Source: CAYYFX01 sp964571855 (GTDB lineage: Bacteria; ARS69). From it: a stretch of DNA of 64,000 nt. The stretch is taken from assembly GCA_964571855.1 (NCBI GenBank), contig CAZNDO010000014.1, positions 1 through 64,000 on the forward strand, read 5' to 3'. The notes under the pieces were generated by a model, which saw only the letters and a list, made by a program, of their open reading frames with translations, had not been told where the DNA came from and searched no databases. Below are positions 36,980 through 45,120 of the stretch, one piece after another. A program made the translations under genes and the position numbers. Each line of letters starts with the position of its first letter. Position 1 is the stretch's first letter.

Positions 36980-37008
36980 AGGCTAGCAGAGTGATCCCGG
37001 GCGGTCAA
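36980..37008 (-). promoter_or_regulatory. Predicted promoter for carAB
   Basis: On the minus strand, TTGACC (37003-37008) and TAGCCT (36980-36985) are spaced by exactly 17 bases. This is the best match to a sigma-70 promoter that I found in the window. Confidence 0.6.
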
Positions 37009-37023
37009 CGAAGCGGGGCGCGG

Positions 37024-37048
37024 GGTAGTGTCCAAGTTGGACACTACC
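37024..37048. repeat. Perfect 25-bp inverted repeat between carA and the divergent gene
   Basis: Arms of 12 bases (GGTAGTGTCCAA and its complement) flank a single central G. It is more AT-rich than its surroundings, lies 16 bases upstream of the carA -35 element and about 95 bases before the divergent gene. It looks like an operator for a dimeric regulator; a footprint of two abutting transposon ends is an alternative. Confidence 0.7.
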
Positions 37049-37143
37049 GGGCGCGGCGGAGCGCCCGCGTCACGGACCGGCCCGCGCGCGCCTATCCTCC
37101 GGAGCGACGCCGCCCGCGCCGCGCCCTTCCCCGCCGGAGACCC

Positions 37144-38052
37144 GTGCCGCCCATGCCCTCCGCTCCCCGCCGCTTCCGCCGCGCCGCCGCCGCGCTCCTC
37201 GGGGCGCTGCTGGCCGCGGCCACCGTCCGGACGCCCGCGGCCGCGGCGGAGCGCGCCGCGCCGGACCTGGCGGAGCGCACCTCCGCCACCCTGCTCGGCG
37301 CCGGGGAGACCGAGCTGGTCCTCTTCGCGAACGCGTACACGCAGACCCGCTACTTCGACGCGGACGGGGTGGCGCGCGACGCCGGCGGCCGGACCACCTA
37401 CGGCTCGCTCACGGCGTCGTGGACCCGGAACGGCGGCGCGCGCACGGACTGGGGGATGGACCTGGCGCTGCGGACCGTGCGGGACGCCACGGCGCCGCGA
37501 CGGGACCCGCCGCCGGAGACGGATCGTCGCACGGCGCTCTCCTGGGTGGCGCCACGCGTGGAGTTCGCCCCGTGGTCCCGCCGCCCGGTCTCACTGGAGG
37601 CCTCCGTCCGCATCCCGCTCGCGCGCCACCTGGACGGGACCGACGCCGACGACGCGGACGCCCGCCCCGAGGCGCCCTATCTGGACAGCGGCGACCCGAC
37701 CGTGGTGGCCCGCCTGCGCGGGGAACTCGGCCGCGGCGGCGCCACCTACTGGTACGGCGAGGCGGGCGCGGAGCTCCGCGTGGACCGGCACGGTCCGGAC
37801 GGCGCCGTCACGCCCTTGACCGCCATCTGGCACGTCCGCCCCGCGCCGCGCTGGACCCTCTATGTCCCGCTCACCGTCACGCCCGCCTGGGGCGGCTCGG
37901 CCACGGGCGACTGGTCCTCGCAGGTCGGACTCGGGGCGAAGCTCCGCCCGGCCGGCGGGCTCGAACTGGAGTCGGTCATCACGTTCTTCCCCGCGGGTCG
38001 GAACCAGGGCGCCGGCGCCGCGCTCGGCCTCGGGGCGCGCTGGGTCCGCTGA
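37144..38052 (+). CDS. Predicted outer-membrane beta-barrel protein
   Basis: The protein has 302 residues (300 from the ATG at 37153). A signal peptide ends near A-A-A-A-E. The rest shows repeated strands of alternating polar and aromatic residues (T-Y-G-S-L-T-A-S-W-T; L-E-A-S-V-R-I-P-L; T-Y-W-Y-G-E-A-G-A-E-L-R-V) and ends with G-A-G-A-A-L-G-L-G-A-R-W-V-R, a barrel-like terminal strand. I do not recognise a specific family. The GTG was chosen because GGAG is 4 bases upstream; it is too far (13 bases) from the ATG. It is transcribed away from carA. Confidence 0.7.
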   Translation: MPPMPSAPRRFRRAAAALLGALLAAATVRTPAAAAERAAPDLAERTSATLLGAGETELVLFANAYTQTRYFDADGVARDAGGRTTYGSLTASWTRNGGARTDWGMDLALRTVRDATAPRRDPPPETDRRTALSWVAPRVEFAPWSRRPVSLEASVRIPLARHLDGTDADDADARPEAPYLDSGDPTVVARLRGELGRGGATYWYGEAGAELRVDRHGPDGAVTPLTAIWHVRPAPRWTLYVPLTVTPAWGGSATGDWSSQVGLGAKLRPAGGLELESVITFFPAGRNQGAGAALGLGARWVR

Positions 38053-38115
38053 CGGGCGGCGAGCGGCGCGACGAAGCGGCGGCCGGGGGAACTGGCGGGA
38101 CCGCCGGGCTTTCGC

Positions 38116-38121
38116 TAGATT
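38116..38121 (+). promoter_or_regulatory. Candidate -10 element for the small-protein/bacilliredoxin pair
   Basis: TAGATT lies 30 bases before the ATG at 38152. No good -35 element is seen 17 bases upstream (TGGCGG). The same TAGATT occurs before the aldehyde dehydrogenase gene at 51676. Confidence 0.35.
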
Positions 38122-38151
38122 GAGGTCCCGAAGCGCGCTCCCGGAGGAACC

Positions 38152-38424
38152 ATGGGAAAGAACTGCGATCTGCCGCTGCACGGGATCACCGTGGTGGTGG
38201 AGACGAGCGGCCCCGCGGTGTACGTGGGCCGGTACCACTCCGAGAGCGACCACGAGATCATCCTCATGGACGCGGACGTCCGCGACCTCCCGGAGCCCGC
38301 CGCCCGCGCGGAGCACCTGGCGCGGTCCGCGAAGTACGGGGTCTTCAAGAACACCGAGCAGGTGCGCGTGCCCAAGGCGGGCGTCGCCTCCGTGCGCCGG
38401 CTCATCGAGTACGCGTCCCGCTGA
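38152..38424 (+). CDS. Small conserved-looking protein of unknown function
   Basis: The 90-residue product begins M-G-K-N-C-D-L-P-L-H-G and has an N-terminal half of beta-strand character (I-T-V-V-V-E-T; V-Y-V-G-R-Y-H; H-E-I-I-L-M-D-A) and a helical C-terminus. There is no signal peptide or membrane segment. The first half suggests a small barrel fold, but I cannot place it. The ATG follows GGAGGAACC. It lies 21 bases before the bacilliredoxin-like gene and is probably co-transcribed with it. It was checked against microcompartment shell proteins of similar size and does not match them. Confidence 0.75.
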   Translation: MGKNCDLPLHGITVVVETSGPAVYVGRYHSESDHEIILMDADVRDLPEPAARAEHLARSAKYGVFKNTEQVRVPKAGVASVRRLIEYASR

Positions 38425-38445
38425 GGACGCAGGAGCGGACGAACG

Positions 38446-38859
38446 ATGCGTTATCCCGAGCAGATGGTGGTTCCCATGCGCACGGAGGTAGTGCAGATGG
38501 GCTTCGAGGAGCTGCGGACGCCGGACGCGGTGAAGAAGGCGGTGGCCGCCCCGGGCACCACCCTCCTCTTCGTGAACTCGGTGTGCGGCTGCGCCGGCGG
38601 CATCGCGCGCCCCGGCCTGGCCCTGGCGCTCTCGCACGAGAAGCTGCCGGACCACCTGGTCACCACGTTCGCGGGCATGGACATCGAGGCCACGGAGACC
38701 GCGCGCAGCCTCTTCGCGGACTACCCGCCGAGCTCGCCGCAGGCGGCGCTCTTCAAGGACGGCAAGGTGGTGGAGGTGATCCAGCGCCACCAGATCGAGG
38801 GCACGAACGCGAACGTCTTCGCCGGCCTGCTCGTGGAGGCGTTCGAGAAGCACTGCTAG
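38446..38859 (+). CDS. BrxA/BrxB-family bacilliredoxin-like protein
   Basis: This protein has 137 residues, the expected length for the YphP/YqiW (BrxA/BrxB) family. The active site reads N-S-V-C-G-C-A-G-G, the C-G-C motif that removes bacillithiol mixed disulphides in Firmicutes. P-P-S-S-P-Q-A-A-L-F and V-E-A-F-E-K-H-C complete the family pattern. Whether this organism makes bacillithiol is unknown from the window; another low-molecular-weight thiol is possible. It is the second gene of a likely pair with the small protein upstream. Confidence 0.92.
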   Translation: MRYPEQMVVPMRTEVVQMGFEELRTPDAVKKAVAAPGTTLLFVNSVCGCAGGIARPGLALALSHEKLPDHLVTTFAGMDIEATETARSLFADYPPSSPQAALFKDGKVVEVIQRHQIEGTNANVFAGLLVEAFEKHC

Positions 38860-38885
38860 CTTCCCGCTTCCCCGCCGCCGACGAT

Positions 38886-38922
38886 CCTTGAAAATTCGGT
38901 GTATGACACCGATAATTCAAGG
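38886..38922 (+). promoter_or_regulatory. 37-bp imperfect inverted repeat directly upstream of the DUF4143 ATPase gene
   Basis: Arms of 17 bases (14 of 17 paired) surround a 3-base centre, with a perfect inner core CGGTGT-ATG-ACACCG. It is AT-rich relative to the region and ends 13 bases before the chosen ATG, so it covers the expected ribosome-binding or promoter region. An operator for autoregulation or an RNA hairpin hiding the start are both possible. Confidence 0.6.
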
Positions 38923-38935
38923 TATGGTCCCGGGC

Positions 38936-40102
38936 ATGATTCCGCGTTCCGCCGAGCTGACGGTTCTCGAGAAGCGCTTGGCCGCCTATCCGGTGGTGGG
39001 GATCGTCGGGGCAAGGCAAGTGGGCAAGACGACGCTCGCTCGCGCCCTGGCCGCCCGTCGCCGGGGAGCCGTGACGTACTTCGATCTCGAGGACCCCGGC
39101 GACCAGGCCAGGCTGGCGGAGCCGATGCTCGCGCTCCGGGAGCTGCGAGGCCTCGTGGTCATCGACGAAGTCCAGCGGGCCCCGAGCCTCTTCGAGAGCC
39201 TCCGGGTGCTGGCGGACCGCCCTCGTTCTCCCGCGCGCTTCCTCATCCTCGGCAGCGCGTCGCCCGCGCTGTTGCGCCAGGGCTCCGAGTCACTCGCCGG
39301 GAGAATCGTCTACCACGAACTCGGTGGACTGACCCTCGACGAGGTCGGCGTGGAGAACGTCGGGCGGCGGTGGCTTCGCGGCGGGTTTCCACGCTCCTAC
39401 GTCGCGCGCTCGAACGCGGCGAGCCACGAGTGGCGCAGCGCCTTCCTGCGGACGTTCCTGGAGCGCGACCTCCCCGCCTTCGGGATCACGGTCGGCGCGA
39501 CGACCCTCCGCCGGTTCTGGACGATGCTCGCACACCGTCACGGCCAGCTCTGGAATGCGTCGGAGTTCGGCCGGTCCTTCGGCATGGCGGACACCACCAT
39601 CCGGAACTACCTGGACGTCCTGACCTCCGCTCTCGTCGTGCGACAGCTACGACCGTGGCACGAGAACCTGTCGAAGCGGCAAGTGAGGGCGCCGAAGACG
39701 TACGTGGTGGACTCGGGATTGCTCCACACGCTGCTCAACCTGCGGACGAGGGAGGACCTCGAGTCCCATCCCAAGGTAGGTGCCTCGTGGGAAGGCTTCG
39801 TTCTCGAGCAGGTCGTCGCGCGCCTCGGGGCCGAGCGTGACGAGTGCTTCTTCTGGGCGACCCACGCCGGAGCCGAGTTGGACCTGATCGTCGTGCGCGG
39901 GAAGACCCGCCTCGGGTTCGAGGTCAAGAGGACCACCGCACCAAGGCTCACCAGGTCGATGGCGGTAGCGATGGAGGACCTGCGGTTGGCGCGGCTCGAC
40001 GTCGTTCACGCAGGCGACGCCACGTTCCCCCTGGGGAAGAACGTCCGCGCGGTGGCGATGCGGCGCCTTCTCGAAGACGTGCGGCCACTGGGCACACGCT
40101 AG
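38936..40102 (+). CDS. AAA-type ATPase with DUF4143 domain
   Basis: The product has 388 residues from the ATG at 38936; an ATG at 38924 would add four. The P-loop reads G-A-R-Q-V-G-K-T-T near residue 28, Walker B is L-V-V-I-D-E-V-Q, and G-S-A-S-P-A-L-L-R is the sensor segment. The C-terminal DUF4143 part includes G-A-E-L-D-L-I-V and F-E-V-K-R-T, which match a PD-(D/E)XK-like core. The family is widespread, often horizontally spread, and its role is unsettled. Codon use is slightly less extreme than in neighbours. It is a single gene preceded by a conspicuous inverted repeat. Confidence 0.9.
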   Translation: MIPRSAELTVLEKRLAAYPVVGIVGARQVGKTTLARALAARRRGAVTYFDLEDPGDQARLAEPMLALRELRGLVVIDEVQRAPSLFESLRVLADRPRSPARFLILGSASPALLRQGSESLAGRIVYHELGGLTLDEVGVENVGRRWLRGGFPRSYVARSNAASHEWRSAFLRTFLERDLPAFGITVGATTLRRFWTMLAHRHGQLWNASEFGRSFGMADTTIRNYLDVLTSALVVRQLRPWHENLSKRQVRAPKTYVVDSGLLHTLLNLRTREDLESHPKVGASWEGFVLEQVVARLGAERDECFFWATHAGAELDLIVVRGKTRLGFEVKRTTAPRLTRSMAVAMEDLRLARLDVVHAGDATFPLGKNVRAVAMRRLLEDVRPLGTR

Positions 40103-40450
40103 CCGTCCCCGCGCGCGCTCTCTTCCCCGCTTCTTCGCGGATTCCGACGGCTCCCGGCCACGGAAGCCGTCCTTTCGGCCGCGGCTACGCGCGATCTACG
40201 CCCCGTCTTCACGCATCGTTCACGCCGCCGCGCGAATGTCTCCGGCGATCGGGTTCCGTGAAGATCCGGCGCGAAGGGCTCCGGACCACACGAAGGCGCC
40301 CCGCCGCGCGAGTACTTGAACGGGCCTTCACCGGAACTTCGCGGGTGGGCGGGTACGGTCCCGGCGTCGTTTTCCGCCCGGACGGCCAGCCAGGGCGTGG
40401 AGCGGCCAACAGATCATTCCCTCGTTTCCTGCTTCGTGAGGTGTTCCGGA
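40103..40450. other. 348-bp regulatory gap before the beta-helix gene
   Basis: No gene is seen. It contains a Pho-box-like direct repeat at 40208-40225, a possible -35-like TTGAAC at 40316, and a long leader before the ATG at 40451. The length and these motifs suggest a regulated promoter for the beta-helix/TonB set. Confidence 0.5.
40208..40225 (+). promoter_or_regulatory. Pho-box-like direct repeat
   Basis: TTCACGC occurs at 40208-40214 and again at 40219-40225, exactly 11 bases apart. PhoB/PhoP sites consist of 7-base repeats at 11-base spacing, and actinobacterial ones resemble GTTCACC. The match suggests phosphate control of the genes that follow, but one pair of 7-mers could arise by chance. 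Confidence 0.35.
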
Positions 40451-42103
40451 ATGAATCACGGCCTCCTGTCGCGTCGCGCCCTCGTGGCCGGCGGTCTCGT
40501 CGTCGCCCTCGCCTCCACGGCGAAGGCCGGTGACCTGATCGACGGTCTCATCACGTGGGGCAACTCCGCCAACCTGCGCTACGACTGCACGGTCGCCGAC
40601 CCCGGCTACCTGTCCTACTCGTTCAACGACCTCCAGCCGGCGGTCACCGGCCTCCCCGGATTCAACGGCGCCTTCCCCAACATCGACTGGCAGCCGGATG
40701 CGTCCAGCATCGCGCACGGCAACAACGACTTCGTCGCGCAGATCGCCTACGGCAACACGGATCCCTGCAACAGCTGCGGCGCGGGCTGGAACTTCGACAA
40801 CGTCTGCTACCGCGGCGCCATCGACCCCGCGGGCGCGAACTGGACCGCCGGCTGGACCTTCAGCGGCGACCTCGTGGACATCAAGCAGGCCGACTGGCCG
40901 ACCCGCGGCATCCGCGTGCTCGCCGGCGTGCAGCCCACCCAGACCTTCGCGTCGGACTCCCTCTACCTGCTCCAGGGCAAGGTGGAGTTCCCCGCCGGCA
41001 CCACGCTGACGATCCAGGCGGGCTCGCTGGTCGTGGGCGAGAGCGCCTCGACGGGCTACCTCGTCATCAATCGCGACGCGGACATCAACGCCCAGGGCAC
41101 GGCCGCGAACCCGATCATCATGACGACCGACCTGGATCCGCCGGTCCCCGGGAGCTGGGGCGGCCTCGTGATCCACGGCAAGGCCGTGTCGAACTGCGCG
41201 GACTGCCTCGGCGGCGCGTCCTGCATCTCCGAGGGCGGCGCCGGAAGCCACTGCGGCACGAACGACTGCGACAACAGCGGCACGCTGCGCTACATCGTGC
41301 TGGGCTACTCGGGCTTCGAGATCGCCCCGGACAACGAGCTGAACTGCTTCACGTTCAACTCCGTCGGCTCCGGCACCACGGTGGACTTCCTCCAGGCGCA
41401 CCAGGGCACGGACGACGCCTTCGAGTGGTTCGGCGGCCACGTGACCTGCAAGCGCCTGCTGGCCACGGCGGTCGGTGACGACGGCCTCGACTGGCAGATG
41501 GGCTTCCGCGGCGCCGTGCAGTACGCCATCGTGCAGATGTACCCCGGCATCGGCCAGGGCGACTCCGGCATCGAGGCCGACAACAACGAGTTCAACCACA
41601 ACGCTCCCTGCCGCTCCGCGCCGATCATCGCGAACTGCACGCTGGTGGGCGCCGCCGGCATCCCCGGCTGGGGCGCCCGTCTGCGCCGCGGCACGGACTT
41701 CATGATCTTCAACACGATCATCACGAACTGGGTCAACCAGGCGCTGCGCATCGAGAACGACGCGACCTGCGCGGGCCTCAACCCGGCCACCGGCTCCTTC
41801 TGCGGTCCGACGGACGCTCCGGTCGTGGCGGCGGCTTCCGCCGTCGACGGCATCCGCGCATTCCCGAATCCGGTCGTGGCCGGCACGAACTTCGAGTTCT
41901 CCCTGTCGAACCGCGCGGCCGCGCGCCTCGACATCTTCGACGTCACGGGCCGTCGCGTCGCGAACGTCCTGAACGACGAGATGGAGGCCGGCCGACACAC
42001 GGTGGCGTGGACCCCCGAGGCCGCGCTCCCGGCGGGCACGTACTTCTACCGGCTCGAGACGGGCGCGAGCCCGGCCATGGGCCGGATCGTCGTGGTGCGC
42101 TAG
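40451..42103 (+). CDS. Secreted right-handed beta-helix protein with C-terminal sorting/FlgD-like domain
   Basis: The protein has 550 residues. A signal sequence (about 1-26, V-A-L-A-S-T-A-K-A) is followed by a large Gly/Asn-rich region whose short repeated strands (T-L-T-I-Q-A-G-S-L-V-V-G; G-L-V-I-H-G-K-A) indicate a parallel beta-helix. Several C-x-x-C pairs (C-N-S-C, C-A-D-C) suggest disulphides. The last 80 residues match the Por/type IX sorting or FlgD-Ig-like domain: F-P-N-P-V, D-I-F-D-V-T-G-R-R-V, L-P-A-G-T-Y-F-Y-R. It is likely cell-surface or secreted and may supply a ligand to the TonB receptor encoded next. Codons are strongly biased, as for an abundant protein. Confidence 0.85.
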   Translation: MNHGLLSRRALVAGGLVVALASTAKAGDLIDGLITWGNSANLRYDCTVADPGYLSYSFNDLQPAVTGLPGFNGAFPNIDWQPDASSIAHGNNDFVAQIAYGNTDPCNSCGAGWNFDNVCYRGAIDPAGANWTAGWTFSGDLVDIKQADWPTRGIRVLAGVQPTQTFASDSLYLLQGKVEFPAGTTLTIQAGSLVVGESASTGYLVINRDADINAQGTAANPIIMTTDLDPPVPGSWGGLVIHGKAVSNCADCLGGASCISEGGAGSHCGTNDCDNSGTLRYIVLGYSGFEIAPDNELNCFTFNSVGSGTTVDFLQAHQGTDDAFEWFGGHVTCKRLLATAVGDDGLDWQMGFRGAVQYAIVQMYPGIGQGDSGIEADNNEFNHNAPCRSAPIIANCTLVGAAGIPGWGARLRRGTDFMIFNTIITNWVNQALRIENDATCAGLNPATGSFCGPTDAPVVAAASAVDGIRAFPNPVVAGTNFEFSLSNRAAARLDIFDVTGRRVANVLNDEMEAGRHTVAWTPEAALPAGTYFYRLETGASPAMGRIVVVR

Positions 42104-42124
42104 CGCAGGCGCCGCGGACAAACG

Positions 42125-42159
42125 GGTCCGGCGGGCGGGAAATCCGCCCGCCGGACCCA
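42125..42159 (+). terminator. Strong 15-bp hairpin between the beta-helix and TonB receptor genes
   Basis: A perfect 15-bp stem (42125-42139 with 42145-42159) closes a 5-base loop, 21 bases past the beta-helix stop and 33 bases before the receptor ATG. There is no T-run. It could terminate most transcripts while letting some pass, giving high first-gene and low second-gene expression. Confidence 0.65.
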
Positions 42160-42192
42160 ACATGATGGGCCGCGCGCCCAGGAGGTCGTTCG

Positions 42193-45120
42193 ATGTTCGC
42201 GAGGTTCCTCCGAGCCCCTCACTCCGGCCGTCCCTTCGGGGCGGCGCTCTCGGTCCCCCTCGCCGCGCTCCTCGTCTGCTTCGCGCTCGCGGCCCCGTTC
42301 GTCACGCTCGTCCCCGCCGCGGCATCCGCGGCCGAGTCCGGATTCGCGGGAACCATCAAGGACGCGGAGACCGGCGAGGCCCTCGGCTTCGCGAACCTGG
42401 TGTACAACCGGATGGAAGGCTCCGTCGCCGGCACGGCGCAGGGCACGATCTCCGACGAGACCGGCTCGTTCGAGGTGGCGGTGGCGCCGGGCATCTACCG
42501 CGTGAAGATCCAGTTCATCGGCTACAAGCCGTTCCAGAAGGACGCCGTGCTCGTGCGCGCGGGCGAGAAGACCCGGCTGGACGTGGCGCTCGAGGTCGAG
42601 GCCTTCCAGGGCGAGACCATCAAGATCAAGGCCGACGCGATCAGGAACACCGACGCCTCGCTGCTCGTGAAGCGGCAGCTCGCCGGCGCGGTGCAGGACG
42701 GCATCTCCGCCGAGCAGATCCGCACGTCGACCGACTCGAACGCCGCCGAGGTCGTGACCCGCGTGACGGGCGTGACCCTGGTGGACGGCAAGTACGTCTA
42801 CGTCCGGGGGCTGGGCGAGCGCTACAGCTCCGCGCAGGTCAACGGCAGCACGGTGGCCAGCCCGGAGGCGAACCGCCGCGTGCTCCCCTTCGACATCTTC
42901 CCCGCCGGCTTCCTCGAGAACGTGGTCATCCAGAAGACCTACACCCCGGACCAGCCCGGCGACTTCGGCGGCGGCGCCGTGAACGTCAGCACGCTGGACT
43001 TCCCGTCGAAGCGCTCGTGGGTGGTCTCGGTGGGGTCCGGTACGCACAATTCCACGACCGGGAAGGACTTCGCCACGTACGACGGCGGCGGCCGCGACCA
43101 TCTCGGCTTCGACGACGGCACGCGCGACATTCCGGACCTCGTGCAGCAGATGGCCGGCGACCGCGCGGTGCGGCTGCGCGGCATCGCCAGCCCCACCGGG
43201 TTCACGCCCGCGGAGGTGGAGTCCCTCGGCCAGGCCTTCAACAAGACCTGGTCCCGCAAGACCGAGAGCGCGAGCCCGCCGATGAGCTTCGCCGCCTCGT
43301 ACGGCGACGAGTTCGGCATCCTGGGGATGCCGCTGGGCGTCGTGGCGGCGGCCACGCTGAGCAACTCCTTCAAGACCTACGAGTACGAGTTCGCCGAGTA
43401 CCAGGCCCTCGCCGCGGACGGCTCGCTCGAGGTGCTGAACGACTTCGACATCAGCCGCTCCTCCGCCGAGACGCTGCTGGGCGGCCTGGTGAACGCGGGC
43501 TGGAAGCTGTTCGAGGACCACACGCTGAACCTGCGGGCCATGTACAACCACTCGTCCGAGGACCAGGTGAAGTTCTCGACCGGCCCCACGGACGACCTGC
43601 CCGTGCGCCGCACGCGGCTCCGCTTCGTGGAGCGGTCGCTGTTCAGCATGAGCGGAGGCATGAACCACAAGTTCGACTTCCTGAACGGCACGAAGCTCGA
43701 CTGGCGCGCGGAGATCTCGGAGGCGGAGCAGGACGAGCCGGATCGCCGGTCGTACGACTACGAACTGCGCACCGTGATCTCCGAGGAAGACACCACCGAG
43801 ACGTGGGAGCTGAACCGCCGCAGCTCCAGCGCCGGCCTCACCCGGGCGTACTCGTACCTGGACGACACGGACCGGAACTACGGCGCGAACCTCCTGGTCC
43901 CCTTCCCGCAGTGGAGCGGGCTGGAGTCCCAGCTCAAGGTCGGTTGGGCGAGGAAGAACAAGGACCGCGACTCGGCCATCCGCCGCTTCGCGTTCCGCAA
44001 CCCCACCTCCGGCGCGTCCGCGTACGACTTCTCGCTGTCCCCCGAGGAGCTGCTCACGGACGAGAACATCGGCGGGAGCGCGCGCACGTTCCGCCTCGAG
44101 GAGCTCACCCGCGCCTCCGACGCGTACAAGGCGAGCCACGACATCAAGGCGCGCTACGCGATGATGGAGCTCCCGATCTGGTCGCGCCTGCGCTTCACGG
44201 GCGGCGTGCGCGTGGAGGAGTCCGATCTGCGCGTCACCACGAGCAGCCCGATCGTCGGCGCCGAGCCGGAGGTCGGCCGCATCAACGAGAAGGACACGCT
44301 GCCGGCCGCGAACTTCCGGCTCGCCCTGACGGACCGCATCAACCTGCGCGGCGCGTTCAGCCGCACGCTGAACCGGCCGGATCTGCGGGAGCTCACCTCC
44401 CAGGAGTACACGGACTACGACCGCGACCGCTCGTACATCGGCAACCCGGAGCTGAAGCAGGCGGAGCTCGAGAGCTGGGACATGCGCTTCGAGATCTTCC
44501 CCTCGCCCGAGGAGACGATCGCGATCAGCGCCTTCACGAAGAGCATCGACCGTCCCATCGAGTACCAGGTGTACCAGGGGACCGGCGGCGGCGAGCTCAT
44601 CCGGCAGCCGTACAACGGCGAGACCGGCACGCTGGACGGCGTGGAGCTCGAGACCCGTCTCGGGCTCGGCCGCGTCTGGTCCGGCCTGGACCGCTTCGGC
44701 GTCAGCGGCAACCTCACGCTCATCGACTCCGAGGTGGAGATCGCCCTGGTCTCGGAGCGCGAGGGGCGCGTGCGGCGCAAGCTCACGGGCCAGTCCGACT
44801 ACGTGGCGAACCTGGCGCTGCAGTACCAGTCCGCGGGCGGCACCCTCTCCAGCTCCGTCCAGTACAACGTGTTCGGCGAGCGCCTGGACGCCGCCGGCCC
44901 CGTGGACGAGAACGGCGAGCCGCTGTACCCGGACGTGTTCGAGCAGCCGCGGCACATGTTCGACCTCACGTCGTCCTACCGGCTCGGCCCCGCGCGGCTC
45001 AAGCTCTCCGTGGAGAACATCCTGGGCGAGGAGTACGAGGCGAAGCAGGGCACGCAGATCGCGGAGCGGCGCGAGCTCGGCCGCACGGTCGCGCTGACCC
45101 TGGGGTACGGCAGCCGATGA
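42193..45120 (+). CDS. TonB-dependent outer-membrane receptor with carboxypeptidase-regulatory N-domain
   Basis: The product has 975 residues. A signal peptide ends near S-A-A-E. Residues about 50-140 form a CarboxypepD_reg-like beta-sandwich (G-T-I-K-D-A-E-T-G-E-A-L-G). The plug domain follows (V-V-T-R-V-T-G-V-T-L; Y-V-Y-V-R-G-L-G-E-R-Y; N-V-V-I-Q-K-T-Y-T-P-D). The barrel fills the rest and ends in L-T-L-G-Y-G-S-R. The R-G-L-G-E-R-Y and G-D-F-G-G-G-A-V-N-V sequences are typical of this TonB receptor subgroup. It imports a ligand across the outer membrane using TonB energy. The ATG has AGGAGG upstream; the stop overlaps the next ATG. Confidence 0.93.
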   Translation: MFARFLRAPHSGRPFGAALSVPLAALLVCFALAAPFVTLVPAAASAAESGFAGTIKDAETGEALGFANLVYNRMEGSVAGTAQGTISDETGSFEVAVAPGIYRVKIQFIGYKPFQKDAVLVRAGEKTRLDVALEVEAFQGETIKIKADAIRNTDASLLVKRQLAGAVQDGISAEQIRTSTDSNAAEVVTRVTGVTLVDGKYVYVRGLGERYSSAQVNGSTVASPEANRRVLPFDIFPAGFLENVVIQKTYTPDQPGDFGGGAVNVSTLDFPSKRSWVVSVGSGTHNSTTGKDFATYDGGGRDHLGFDDGTRDIPDLVQQMAGDRAVRLRGIASPTGFTPAEVESLGQAFNKTWSRKTESASPPMSFAASYGDEFGILGMPLGVVAAATLSNSFKTYEYEFAEYQALAADGSLEVLNDFDISRSSAETLLGGLVNAGWKLFEDHTLNLRAMYNHSSEDQVKFSTGPTDDLPVRRTRLRFVERSLFSMSGGMNHKFDFLNGTKLDWRAEISEAEQDEPDRRSYDYELRTVISEEDTTETWELNRRSSSAGLTRAYSYLDDTDRNYGANLLVPFPQWSGLESQLKVGWARKNKDRDSAIRRFAFRNPTSGASAYDFSLSPEELLTDENIGGSARTFRLEELTRASDAYKASHDIKARYAMMELPIWSRLRFTGGVRVEESDLRVTTSSPIVGAEPEVGRINEKDTLPAANFRLALTDRINLRGAFSRTLNRPDLRELTSQEYTDYDRDRSYIGNPELKQAELESWDMRFEIFPSPEETIAISAFTKSIDRPIEYQVYQGTGGGELIRQPYNGETGTLDGVELETRLGLGRVWSGLDRFGVSGNLTLIDSEVEIALVSEREGRVRRKLTGQSDYVANLALQYQSAGGTLSSSVQYNVFGERLDAAGPVDENGEPLYPDVFEQPRHMFDLTSSYRLGPARLKLSVENILGEEYEAKQGTQIAERRELGRTVALTLGYGSR

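Noticed and set aside
38152..38424. Possible microcompartment shell (BMC-H or BMC-P) protein
   Set aside because: Size is right, but none of the shell signatures is present and it pairs with a bacilliredoxin-like gene.
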